64,000 bases of DNA from Corallococcus caeni (lineage in GTDB: Bacteria > Myxococcota > Myxococcia > Myxococcales > Myxococcaceae). The stretch spans positions 930,001 through 994,000 of the forward strand of contig NZ_BTTW01000002.1 of assembly GCF_036245865.1 (NCBI RefSeq), written 5' to 3'. Both the position numbers and the translations under genes were made by a program. Below the pieces are notes generated by a model. That model searched no databases. It saw nothing but the letters and a program-made list of their open reading frames with translations, and was not told where the DNA came from. Of this stretch, positions 42,104 to 50,015 are shown one piece after another (the stretch's first letter is position 1; the number at the start of each line of letters is the position of its first letter).

Positions 42104-42432
42104 GCGGCGCAATCTGCCCCAGCCCCGCCCCGGTGTGAACTGCCGTCGCGACGCAGTGCACACACGCCTGCCTGTCAGCCGGCGGAGAACGGTGGTTTTG
42201 GACTCCGGGCCGATGCGAGCGCTCAATGGTTGACGGAGTGCTCCATGAGGACGGAGGGACATCGCTTCGTGGACCGGCTCCCTGTCCCCCGGCGGCCGGT
42301 CCACTGAAGGTGGAGGTTCGGCGGGTGGAATGACGAGGTGTGTCATCGTCGTGGAGGACGAGCGAAGGGCAGGGGGTTGGCGGCGAGGAATCGCCCGTGG
42401 AGGGCCGTGAATGGGCGTCCCCTGACCCGACA
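42104..42432. other. Non-coding gap upstream of malQ
   Basis: 329 bp with no supportable gene. It must contain the malQ promoter; I see no confident -35/-10 pair. A short inverted repeat near 42180 (CCGGCGGAGAACGG) is unremarkable. Open frames here are by-products of high GC. Confidence 0.5.
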
Positions 42433-42754
42433 TCAGGCTTCCTCGTCGGGGAGGAGTGTCCGAAGAAGCTCGTCGTTGGGGCCAAGCGGGCGCCAGCCGG
42501 GCTGAGGAGGGTTCGCGCACGAGCACGTCGCGCACGAAACGTGTGACCTGCTTGCGCTGCTCTGCCTCGGCATGCAATCCGCCCAACACCTGCACCCCCG
42601 CGATGTCGTCCTTGCCAGGTTCCTCGGCGAGTTGGTTCAGTGGAACGGCTGGGTGCGCTTCGGCAAAAACAGTGAGCGAATCGTAACCGCGCTCGCGGAC
42701 GCGCTCATACAGGCGGGCCTTCCAGTTGCCCTGCCAGGAACGTCCGTCGGTCAT
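42433..42754 (-). pseudogene. Frameshifted small conserved-looking gene
   Basis: ATG at 42754 has AAGGGGGA upstream and encodes a convincing hydrophilic protein (MTDGRSWQGNWKARLYERVR, LTVFAEAHPAVPLNQLAEE, DDIAGVQVLGGLHAEAEQRK). Near 42504-42515 sense is lost in this frame. Shifting one frame gives QPGWRPLGPNDELLRTLLPDEEA and a stop at 42433, which clearly continues it. The product would be about 107 residues. It is a recent pseudogene, a programmed shift or a sequencing error. I recognise the look of a myxobacterial multicopy small protein but cannot name the family. Its start overlaps the upstream fragment's stop by ATGA. Confidence 0.6.
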
Positions 42755-43083
42755 CGCGGTCCCCCTTGAACGAACCTCATTGGGATGTCGTAGCGCCTGG
42801 CGCTCTCAAGCGGTCGTCGCAACAGCTGACGCGAATACTTCGGCAGGCGGTGGCCTGAAACCCGGCCACCGCCCTCGGGTCGCCCGCGGCCCCCATGACC
42901 GAAGCGCGCGAGGAGCACACCGCCGATGTCGTAGACCTGTGACTGCGGAGCGCTGAGCGGAATGGCCACGCCCGGCTCCAGCTTGAAACTCAGGTCCGTG
43001 GCAGCAGCGGAAATCGGAAGAACCCACAGGCCCAGGGACACATGTCGAGAAAACCGACGTGTGCGGCTCGTCACGGAGCGCAC
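42751..43083 (-). pseudogene. 5' fragment of an OmpA-like outer-membrane protein
   Basis: An open frame of 110 codons. Only the first 50 look real: a poor signal peptide ending near PISAAATD and then LSFKLEPGVAIPLSAPQSQV, YDIGG, the beginning of a beta-barrel as in myxobacterial OmpA-family proteins. From about 42935 downward the translation becomes Arg/Gly-rich and unlike a barrel. The rest of the gene is missing, so this is a truncated remnant. The alternative is a novel short protein. Confidence 0.5.
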
Positions 43084-43102
43084 GGTGCCTCAAAGGACCC
43101 AA

Positions 43103-43119
43103 TGACGGTAAAACCGTCA
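43103..43119. promoter_or_regulatory. Perfect inverted repeat upstream of the DUF3494 gene
   Basis: TGACGGT (43103-43109), AAA, ACCGTCA (43113-43119). It lies between the start of the OmpA fragment and the DUF3494 lipoprotein gene in a 92-bp gap, where an operator would sit. A similar repeat, GGCGGT-AGA-ACCGCC, occurs at 44364-44378 after that gene. The role is unproven; a small hairpin is the alternative. Confidence 0.35.
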
Positions 43120-43175
43120 GATAACGCTGAAAGTTCCTTCTTTTCAAAACGTCGGAGGAGGCGCATCTCTGGACG

Positions 43176-44342
43176 ATGAGAACGAAGTCCAAAGTGAAGC
43201 AGCTCCAGAACGTCGCGGCCCTCCTCCTGCTCGTGCTCGTCTCCGCCTGTGGAGACTCGGAGGCGCAGGACCCGGAGGACGCGGGTAGCAGGGCGGACGG
43301 TGGCAACACGGCGGACGGTGGCAACACGGCGGACGCGGGGACCGCGACGGCGCCGACCCTCCTCTCCAACACCCCCCTGGCGGCGGCCACCGGCGTCCCC
43401 TTCAATGACAGCATCAGCGCCACCTTTAGCGAGGCGATGGACCGCGCCACGCTCACCCCGAGCACCTTCACCCTGACGGCCGGAGCCTCGGCGGAGCCGG
43501 TCCCGGGCACGGTGCACTACGCCAACAGGAAGGCGGAGTTCCTGCCCGCTGCCCACCTCGCGAGCAACACCCTGTTCACCGCGACTCTCACCACCGGCGC
43601 CCGGAGCGCCGCTGGCGTCGCGCTCGCGGCGCCGCACACCTGGAGCTTCACCACCGGCAGCACCCGGGTGCCAGGCGTCCCCGTGAATCTTGGGACCGCG
43701 GGTGACTACGTCATCCTCGCCAAGAGCGGCATCTCCACGGTGCCGACCTCGGCCGTCACGGGCAACATGGCGGTCAGCCCCGCTGCCGCGAGCTACATCA
43801 CCGGCTTCTCGCTGACCGCGGATGCCACCAACGCCTTCGCGACCTCGCCCCAGGTGACGGGGAAGGTGTACGCGGCCGACTACGCGTCGCCCACCCCGTC
43901 CAACCTGACCACGGCGGTCGGCGACATGGAGCTGGCCTTCACGAATGCCGCGGGGCGCGCCGCCGACTTCACCGAGCTGGGCACGGGCAACATCGGCGGG
44001 ATGACGCTCACCCCGGGTGTCTACAGGTGGGGCACCGCGGTCCTCATCCCGACGGACATGACGCTCACCGGCAGCGCGACGGATGTGTGGATCTTCCAGA
44101 TTGCCCAGGACCTGACCCTGAGCAGCGGCACCGACATCGTCCTGGCGGGTGGCGCGCTGCCCAAGAATGTCTTCTGGCAGGTCAGCGGGCTGGTGGACCT
44201 CGGCACCACGGCGCACCTGGAGGGCATCGTCCTGAGCCAGACGGCCATCACGCTGCGGACCGGCGCTTCCGTCAACGGCCGGCTGCTGGCCCAGACGGAG
44301 GTCACCCTCGACGGCAGCACCGTCGTCCAGCCCGCCCCGTAG
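43176..44342 (+). CDS. Lipoprotein with SbsA Ig-like and DUF3494 ice-binding-like domains
   Basis: 388 residues. The signal peptide ends in LVSAC with lipid Cys at 25, then an Asp/Gly/Ala linker containing two DGGNTA repeats. An Ig-like Big_5/SbsA domain lies at about 52-165 (AATGVPFNDSISATFSEAMD). A DUF3494 domain at about 170-388 has the family's SAVTGNMAVSP, ATNAF, LTPGVYRW and VFWQV. DUF3494 folds as a beta-helix; proven members bind ice, others act as adhesins. Here it is anchored by lipid and an Ig stalk, so a surface adhesin-like role is as likely as ice binding. A remnant of a second DUF3494 gene lies at 45594. Confidence 0.93.
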   Translation: MRTKSKVKQLQNVAALLLLVLVSACGDSEAQDPEDAGSRADGGNTADGGNTADAGTATAPTLLSNTPLAAATGVPFNDSISATFSEAMDRATLTPSTFTLTAGASAEPVPGTVHYANRKAEFLPAAHLASNTLFTATLTTGARSAAGVALAAPHTWSFTTGSTRVPGVPVNLGTAGDYVILAKSGISTVPTSAVTGNMAVSPAAASYITGFSLTADATNAFATSPQVTGKVYAADYASPTPSNLTTAVGDMELAFTNAAGRAADFTELGTGNIGGMTLTPGVYRWGTAVLIPTDMTLTGSATDVWIFQIAQDLTLSSGTDIVLAGGALPKNVFWQVSGLVDLGTTAHLEGIVLSQTAITLRTGASVNGRLLAQTEVTLDGSTVVQPAP

Positions 44343-44391
44343 CCGGGCACCGGAGCCGTCCACGGCGGTAGAACCGCCAGCAGCTCCCGGA

Positions 44392-44413
44392 GTCCCCGCG
44401 CCTTGGCGGGGAC
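44392..44413. terminator. Bidirectional hairpin between convergent genes
   Basis: GTCCCCGC (44392-44399) pairs with GCGGGGAC (44406-44413) with a 6-base loop, followed on the plus strand by TTCGTCATTT. It separates the DUF3494 gene from the convergent NhaR-type gene, whose stop is at 44418. A second small hairpin (44364-44378) precedes it. Confidence 0.65.
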
Positions 44414-44417
44414 TTCG

Positions 44418-45326
44418 TCATTTCCGGGCGAAGATTTCCTGCCGCGCGGCCTCGAAGATGGCGACCACCGAGGGGTGCCGCACCTTCCGCTCGGAGGAGA
44501 TGGCATAGAACTGCTGGCGGACCGCTTCCGCCCGTCCCACCACGCGCACCCCGTAGTCCTGCATGACCTCGGCTTCAATCACCGTCGGGGCCGCGAAGAC
44601 ACCCATTCCCTGTCTTCCGAAGTCCTTCGCCAGGGCGCCGTTGTCGAACTCGGCGACCACCTTCGGCCTCAGGCCCTGCGACTCGAACCAATGGTCCAGG
44701 GTGCGCCGCACCGCTGAGGGCGCGCCCGGGAGCAGCAACGGCGCCTCATGCAGGGAGCGCGGGAAGCCGCGGCGCGTCGCGGTGGCGAGCTTCGGGGCCG
44801 CGAAGAAGGTCGTGCCGCACTCGCCGAGCAGGTGGTTGAACACCCGGACGGAGCTGGGCCCCGCGGGCCCGTCGGCGATGACCACGTCGACCGTGTGGAC
44901 CGCCATCTCGGCGATGAACTCCACCACGGACTTGTCGCCGCGGCAGACCAACCGGACGGGCTGGTCGGAGCGCAGGGCGGGCTCGAGGAACCGCCGCACG
45001 AGGGACGGAGGGAGCACATCCGCGACCCCCACCACCAGTCGCAGCGGCCGCGCTCCGGACGCCCGTCCCTTGAGGGTGTCGAGGAACTCGCCGCCCAGGG
45101 TGAAGATGGCTTCCGCGTACAGGAGCGCGACGCGGCCGGCTTCAGTGAGCACCAGGTTGCGCCCGCTGTGCGCGAACAGCTTCTCGCCGAGGACTTCTTC
45201 CAGGCGGTGAATCTGCCCGCTGATGGTCGGGTGCGCCAGGCGCAGCTTCTTGCTCGCCGCGACGATGCTGCCTTCCTTCGCGACGACCCAGAAATAGTAG
45301 AGGTGATGGTAGTTGAGCGAGGCCAC
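44418..45326 (-). CDS. nhaR: LysR-family regulator, NhaR type
   Basis: 302 residues from the GTG at 45326, the normal NhaR start (SLNYHHLYYFWVVAKEGSIV). The frame is open to 45470, but the first 48 codons are not family-like. The helix-turn-helix is at about 5-62 (HPTISGQIHRLEEVLGEKLF). The effector-binding domain covers about 90-300. NhaR activates the sodium/proton antiporter gene nhaA, and in some bacteria surface-polysaccharide genes. No nhaA is in the window. It is convergent with the DUF3494 gene. Confidence 0.85.
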   Translation of the reverse strand: MASLNYHHLYYFWVVAKEGSIVAASKKLRLAHPTISGQIHRLEEVLGEKLFAHSGRNLVLTEAGRVALLYAEAIFTLGGEFLDTLKGRASGARPLRLVVGVADVLPPSLVRRFLEPALRSDQPVRLVCRGDKSVVEFIAEMAVHTVDVVIADGPAGPSSVRVFNHLLGECGTTFFAAPKLATATRRGFPRSLHEAPLLLPGAPSAVRRTLDHWFESQGLRPKVVAEFDNGALAKDFGRQGMGVFAAPTVIEAEVMQDYGVRVVGRAEAVRQQFYAISSERKVRHPSVVAIFEAARQEIFARK

Positions 45327-45593
45327 GGTGGGAGACTCTATGTCGAACCTGCCTGGAGGCGGTGCCGCTTCGCCGCCAATGCCTGCCGCCTGCCTTGACG
45401 TGAGACATTGCTGTGTTGTGTTTGTTTCAGGGGCCTCCCGAGCGAGCCTTGCTCCGGGCAACGGACTCATCCATACAAAAAAACCTGGACTGGAAGCGCT
45501 TCGCTTCGTCTGGGGTCACCCCGGAGTCTCTGTGCAATCCTTCACTGCAAATCCCCGCCACCCGTCTGTCTCCAGCAAGCTCGCGGCCCGGCT

Positions 45594-45810
45594 CGGCGTC
45601 GCCCTGCTGACACCCTGGGGCTTCCAGGCGGTCGCGAAGGGCCCTGCCTCCTCGGTGACGGGGGATATGGGCGTCAGTCCCGTCGCCGCCACCTCCCTCA
45701 CCGGCTTCTCGCTGGTCGCGGACGCCACGAATGTCTTCTCGACGCCCACCCAGGGGGGCGGCAAGGGGTACGCCGCCAACTACGCGGTGCCCACGCCCAT
45801 CATCGGACTG
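45594..45810 (+). pseudogene. DUF3494 domain remnant
   Basis: This stretch translates to a fragment clearly related to the first third of the DUF3494 domain in the gene at 43176: SVTGDMGVSPVAATSLTGFS aligns with AVTGNMAVSPAAASYITGFS, and VADATNVFSTPTQ with TADATNAFATSPQ. After TPIIGL the similarity stops, the frame runs through unrelated codons to 46047, and no signal peptide or Ig domain precedes it. It is therefore a decayed, twice-truncated copy. Duplication of the neighbour or an old second gene are both possible. Confidence 0.75.
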
Positions 45811-45985
45811 CCAGCACAGCCTTCGACTCAAATTTCAGTTCGTCAGCCTCACGGCCATGAAAGTCGCTGGCAGAGGCAAAGGAGACCGGGAATGCAGCCA
45901 GGAATGGAGATGTGGCGGCGGTGCGCAGGTCCGCCTGTCCCCTGGCTCCAGAGCGTGCCGTGTGTTCACAGGGAGAGGTCGAAGG

Positions 45986-46266
45986 TCAGGCCTTCTTCAG
46001 CCCGGGGGAATGTCCGGGGCCGGCCTGGAAGTCGACATGGTTGTTGATCGTCATCCAGCCCTCGGCAGGAACCTGGACCGTTCCGTCGATGGCGTAGTCC
46101 GCGGGCCCGCTTCCCTTCGCGAAGGGACGCCGCCATACCGCACCCGCATGCGGCCGGTGACGCTGGACTCCCGCCCGCATCCGGTTCCTCCGAGGACCGC
46201 GAGCGACAGCACCAGGGCGAACGGGGTACGGAGGAAGGGGAGACGTTCCCTCAGTGGGTTGTGCAT
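45986..46266 (-). pseudogene. Frameshifted small lipoprotein gene
   Basis: From the ATG at 46266 the translation has a lipoprotein signal (TPFALVLSLAVLGGTGC) and then ESSVTGRMRVRYGG. In a second frame the same strand continues with GPADYAIDGTVQVPAEGWMT and NNHVDFQAGPGHSPGLKKA to a stop at 45986. Joining them near 46130 gives a plausible lipoprotein of about 90 residues. The second frame starts with Arg-rich noise, so a frameshift is the simplest reading. A sequencing error cannot be excluded. Confidence 0.5.
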
Positions 46267-46311
46267 GAGGCCGTCTGCCATCATCTTCCGCGACCCGACA
46301 AGCCCCTACCC

Positions 46312-46896
46312 ATGAGCCCTCTTCCCCTGTCCTTCTACGCCCGGCCCACCCTGGAGGTGGCGCGTGACCTGCTGGGCACCCTGCTGGTGGTGGACGGGGT
46401 GAAGGGCCGGCGGGTGGGCCGCATCGTGGAGGTGGAGGCCTACCTGGGCGAGCACGACCTAGCGTGTCATTCGTCCAAGGGGCGCACGCCCCGCACCGAG
46501 GTGATGTTCGGGCCGGCGGGGCGCTCCTACGTCTACCTCATCTACGGAATGCACCACTGCTTCAACGTGGTGACGGACGCGCCCGGGGTGGCGGCGGCGG
46601 TGCTGGTGCGAGGGGTGGAGCCGGTGGAAGGCATCCCGCCCGGCGAGCGGACGGACGGGCCCGGGCGGCTGTGCCGGGTGCTGGGGCTGAACCTGAACCA
46701 CAACGGCCTCAAGCTGGACTTGGACGGGCTGCACCTGCTGCCGGGGACGCCGGTGCCCGAGGCGCGGGTGGAGCGGGGGCCGCGCATCGGCGTGGAGTAC
46801 GCCGGGGCGTGGGCCGCTGAACCCTTCCGGCTGTGGGACCGGGACAGTGGACACGTCAGCCGCTTCGTGTCCCGGCGGCCTCGCCGTCGTCCTTGA
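46312..46896 (+). CDS. 3-methyladenine DNA glycosylase, AAG/MPG family
   Basis: 194 residues from the ATG at 46312 (MSPLPLSFYARPTLEVARDL). Family signatures are RDLLGTLLVVDG, the catalytic IVEVEAYLGEHDLACH (Glu acts on the base), FGPAGRSYVYLIYGMHHCFN and DGPGRLCRVLGL. The enzyme removes alkylated purines such as 3-methyladenine in base-excision repair. The C-terminus ends in Arg-rich RRPRRRP. It lies 35 bp before a sigma-factor gene, which may be in the same operon. Confidence 0.93.
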   Translation: MSPLPLSFYARPTLEVARDLLGTLLVVDGVKGRRVGRIVEVEAYLGEHDLACHSSKGRTPRTEVMFGPAGRSYVYLIYGMHHCFNVVTDAPGVAAAVLVRGVEPVEGIPPGERTDGPGRLCRVLGLNLNHNGLKLDLDGLHLLPGTPVPEARVERGPRIGVEYAGAWAAEPFRLWDRDSGHVSRFVSRRPRRRP

Positions 46897-46931
46897 CGCG
46901 GAACGTTCTGGCTGGTTGGGTGGAAGACGCC

Positions 46932-47561
46932 ATGTCCCAAGAGGCTTCCCAGGAAGAAGACCGGCAGGAAGAAGACCGGCGGCTCCTGGCAAGGGCCCAG
47001 GACGGTGACGTGTCCGCCTTCGAGGCCCTGGTCGGCCTGCACCAGGACCGGGTGTACGGCCTGGCGCTGCGGATGACGCGTTCGGAAGCGGACGCGGCGG
47101 AGATCACCCAGGACACCTTCCTTTCCGCCTACCAGCACCTGAAGGACTTCCGGGGCGAGGCGGCCTTCGGGTCCTGGGTGCACCGCATCGCGGCGAATCA
47201 CGCCCTCATGCGCCTGCGGCACCGCCGGGTGGCCCAGGCGGCCGAGTCCGAGCTCCAAGCGCCGGAATTCACGGAGCGGGGCACCCTGGCGGACTACCCC
47301 GTCACGGACTGGAGCCGGGACGCGGAGGAGAAGGCGCTGGACGCGGAGCTGGGGCAGGCAATCCAGCAGGCGGCCGACCGGTTGCCGGAGGGCTACCGGG
47401 AAGTCTTCCTCTTGAAAGACGTGGACGGCCTCAGCTACGAACAAATCGCAGAAGTGACGGGGGACTCCATCCCCGCCATCAAGAGCCGCCTGCACCGGGC
47501 GCGGCTCGCGCTGCGAGAAGCCATCGACCTGTTCTACAACCGGGACAATCGCGGGGTGTGA
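46932..47561 (+). CDS. ECF-type RNA polymerase sigma factor
   Basis: 209 residues from the ATG at 46932. The N-terminal 15 residues are acidic. Sigma region 2 lies at about 25-90 (DRVYGLALRMTRSEADAAEI, then QDTFLSAYQHLKDF) and region 4 at about 140-195 (LPEGYREVFLLKDVDGLSYE, KSRLHRARLALREA). ECF sigma factors direct polymerase to stress or envelope promoters and are held by anti-sigma factors. The gene for a small zinc anti-sigma follows 65 bp later, so the pair is typical. A self-regulated promoter was not identified. Confidence 0.93.
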   Translation: MSQEASQEEDRQEEDRRLLARAQDGDVSAFEALVGLHQDRVYGLALRMTRSEADAAEITQDTFLSAYQHLKDFRGEAAFGSWVHRIAANHALMRLRHRRVAQAAESELQAPEFTERGTLADYPVTDWSRDAEEKALDAELGQAIQQAADRLPEGYREVFLLKDVDGLSYEQIAEVTGDSIPAIKSRLHRARLALREAIDLFYNRDNRGV

Positions 47562-47626
47562 AACCCCCAGGGCGTCTCGGCATCTTCGAACTGGAACGAG
47601 GGGAGCCGCAGTCAGCCGAGGTTCGG

Positions 47627-47866
47627 ATGTATACCTGCAAAGATTCCATCAACCTCCTGCTGGAGTTCCTCGAAGGCGAGATGCCCGAGGAGGAGGCGCG
47701 GCACCTGCAGGAGCACCTGTCGGGCTGTAAGCCCTGCGAGGAATTCCTCAGCACCTATCGGGCGACTCCCGGCCTCTGCAAGCGCGCCATGGCGCTGAAG
47801 ATGCCCCGGGAGGTGTCGGCGAAGCTGACCGAGTTCCTGCGCTCGAAGATCAAGTCCTGCTCGTGA
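47627..47866 (+). CDS. Zinc-binding anti-sigma factor (ZAS/zf-HC2)
   Basis: 79 residues from the ATG at 47627 (MYTCKDSINLLLEFLEGEMP), which has GAGG upstream; a GTG at 47558 would add 23 poor residues. The zinc motif H-x3-C-x2-C is visible as HLSGCKPC. The rest is helical and basic, ending KIKSCS. There is no membrane helix, so it is a soluble anti-sigma that senses a cytoplasmic signal such as oxidation. It surely controls the preceding ECF factor. Its stop overlaps the rlmN start by GTGA. Confidence 0.9.
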   Translation: MYTCKDSINLLLEFLEGEMPEEEARHLQEHLSGCKPCEEFLSTYRATPGLCKRAMALKMPREVSAKLTEFLRSKIKSCS

Positions 47867-48933
47867 ACCTGAAACAACTGTCGCTGCCGGAGCTGGAAGC
47901 GGCGCTCGCGCCGGCCCAACCGTCCGCGACCGCGGTGCGCAAGGTGTTCGCGGGCGTCTTCGCCCACGCCCGTCCCACGGTGGACGCCATCGCGCTGGCG
48001 CCCCAGGTGCCGCGCCGGGTCGCGGACCTGCTCCGCGCCCAGGCGGAGCTGCCGTCCCTCAAAATCGTCGAACGTCGTCAGGCGGAAGACGGCTTCGTGA
48101 AGTACCTCTTCGAATCGCCGCTGGGCGGCCGCATCGAGGCGGTGCGCATCCCCATCTTCGAGGAGAAGTACGTCGTCTGCGTGTCCAGCCAGGTGGGCTG
48201 TGCGCTGGCGTGCGACTTCTGCATGACGGGCAAGCTGGGCTTCCAGCGCAACCTCCAGACCTGGGAGATTTTGGACCAGGTGATGCAGGTGCGCGCGGAG
48301 GCGGACCGGCGCGTGGGGGGCGTCGTGTTCATGGGGATGGGCGAGCCGCTGCTCAACTACAAGGAGACCGTCCGCGCGGCGCAGATCCTCTCGCACCCGG
48401 CGGGGTTCTCCATCTCCGGCACGGCCATCACGTTCTCCACCGCGGGGCATGTCCCGGCCATCCGCCGCTACACGCGGGAAGGGCATCCGTTCCGGCTGGC
48501 GTTCAGCGTGACGAGCGCCATCCCGGAGAAGCGCGCGAAGGTGCTCCCCATCGAGAAGACGCACCCGCTGCCGGAGCTGATTGAAGCCATCCGCGAGTAC
48601 AGCGAGGCGCGGCGCGAGCGGGCGATGATCGCCTACGTGGCCATCCAGGGCTTCAACCTGGGGCGTGAGGACGCGGAGGCGCTGAAAGTCGCGTTCGAGG
48701 GCATCCCCATCAAGGTGGACCTCATCGACGTGACGGATCCCACGGGCAAGTACCTGCCGCCCACGGCGGAGGAGCTGAGCGCGTTCCGGGACCACCTCCA
48801 GATTCTGAAGGCGCCCATCGCGCGGCGCTACTCGGGCGGCAAGGAGATTGGCGCCGCGTGCGGCACGCTGGCGGCCAGCCAGTACGGCGGCACCGTGCTG
48901 CCGACGCCGGCGGTGGCGCCCCGCCAGGCCTGA
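47863..48933 (+). CDS. rlmN: 23S rRNA/tRNA adenine-C2 methyltransferase RlmN
   Basis: 356 residues, GTG start. The radical SAM cluster motif CALACDFC places Cys113, Cys117 and Cys120, and the methyl-carrying Cys is at 333 in GAACGTLAA. The protein methylates A2503 of 23S rRNA and A37 of some tRNAs using SAM. It is translationally coupled to the anti-sigma factor gene, an uncommon arrangement suggesting shared expression with the ECF regulon. It could also be a Cfr-like relative; the overall length and motif fit RlmN better. Confidence 0.9.
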   Translation: MNLKQLSLPELEAALAPAQPSATAVRKVFAGVFAHARPTVDAIALAPQVPRRVADLLRAQAELPSLKIVERRQAEDGFVKYLFESPLGGRIEAVRIPIFEEKYVVCVSSQVGCALACDFCMTGKLGFQRNLQTWEILDQVMQVRAEADRRVGGVVFMGMGEPLLNYKETVRAAQILSHPAGFSISGTAITFSTAGHVPAIRRYTREGHPFRLAFSVTSAIPEKRAKVLPIEKTHPLPELIEAIREYSEARRERAMIAYVAIQGFNLGREDAEALKVAFEGIPIKVDLIDVTDPTGKYLPPTAEELSAFRDHLQILKAPIARRYSGGKEIGAACGTLAASQYGGTVLPTPAVAPRQA

Positions 48934-49109
48934 CGGGGTGGATGCGCCGGCCTGGGCTTCGTGCCCGGCGGCGCTCGCGGCTTCTCGATTCGACGGCAAG
49001 AACCGGAGCGCGGGGCATGGCCTCGCGGCGCTACGAGGACCGTGCGCCGCGGCGAAGGCCCGCGCGGGCGCGACCTCATGAGCGGGCCAGTGTCCGGGAG
49101 AACCGTCGG

Positions 49110-49871
49110 ATGACGCATCGATTGGAAGGGAAGGTCGCCCTGGTGACGGGGGCGGGTTCAGGGATTGGAAGGGCGACGGCGCTGGCGTTGGCCCGCGAGG
49201 GCGCGCGGGTGGTGGCGGCCGGCAGGCGCGGCGCGCCGCTCGAGGAAACGGCGCGCATGGCGGCGGAGCGGGGAGGGCAGGTGGTGGCCCACGCCGCGGA
49301 CGTCACGCGGGAGGGCGACGTCGAGGCCGTGGTCCGCTTCACGCTGGAGACGTTCGGGCGGCTCGACGTGGGCGTCAACGCGGCCGGGGGCACGTTCGGC
49401 GGTGGGCCGACGCACACGTTGGACACGGCCTGCTTCCGGGAGTGGATCGACGGGTATCTGGTGAGTGCGTTCCTGTCGACGAAGCACCAGGTGGGCGCGA
49501 TGTTGAAGTCGGGCGGGGGGAGCGTCATCAACGTCGGGACCTTCGTCGGGTACACGAAGGCGATGCCCGGCACGTCCGGGTACGCGGCGGCGAAGACGGG
49601 GCTCATCGGGCTCACGCGCACCGTCGCGGCCGAGTACGCCCCGCAGGGCATCCGCGCGAACGTGCTCGTCTCCGGCGGCGCGGACACGCCCATGTTCCGG
49701 AGCTGGAATGCCTCCGAGGAGCAGCGCTCCGCCGCCGCGCGGCTGCATGCGCTCCAGCGCGTCGCGGATCCGGGGGAGATCGCCAACGCGGTCGTCTTCC
49801 TCGCGAGCGGGGAGGCGTCCTTCGTCACCGGAAGCGTCTTCACGGTCGACGGGGGGCTCTCGCTGGTCTGA
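49110..49871 (+). CDS. Short-chain dehydrogenase/reductase
   Basis: 253 residues from the ATG at 49110 (MTHRLEGKVALVTGAGSGIG). The NAD(P)-binding TGAGSGIG is at 13-20, the NAAG motif at 90-93 and the YxxxK active site at Tyr158 and Lys162. The position normally held by the catalytic serine appears to be Thr144 in NVGTFVG. A typical C-terminal VTGSVFTVDGG follows. The family reduces or oxidises alcohol/carbonyl groups; the substrate is unknown. The frame open upstream to 48858 is not part of the gene. Confidence 0.88.
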   Translation: MTHRLEGKVALVTGAGSGIGRATALALAREGARVVAAGRRGAPLEETARMAAERGGQVVAHAADVTREGDVEAVVRFTLETFGRLDVGVNAAGGTFGGGPTHTLDTACFREWIDGYLVSAFLSTKHQVGAMLKSGGGSVINVGTFVGYTKAMPGTSGYAAAKTGLIGLTRTVAAEYAPQGIRANVLVSGGADTPMFRSWNASEEQRSAAARLHALQRVADPGEIANAVVFLASGEASFVTGSVFTVDGGLSLV

Positions 49872-49884
49872 AGGCCCGGCGTGG

Positions 49885-49910
49885 GCGGGCTGGGGGCAGC
49901 CCCGGCCCGC
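49885..49910 (+). terminator. Hairpin after SDR gene
   Basis: GCGGGCTGGGG (49885-49895) pairs with CCCCGGCCCGC (49900-49910), an 11-bp stem with one T-G wobble and a 4-base loop. It is 14 bp past the SDR stop. Confidence 0.6.
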
Positions 49911-50015
49911 GCGTGTTCACCGCCGCGCGGACGTTGCGGTTCCTGGGTTCCGCCGGGCGGCAAGACGACTTAAGTCTCGCGCGAGGAACTTCCGGGCCTG
50001 GAGGGCACCGCGCGG

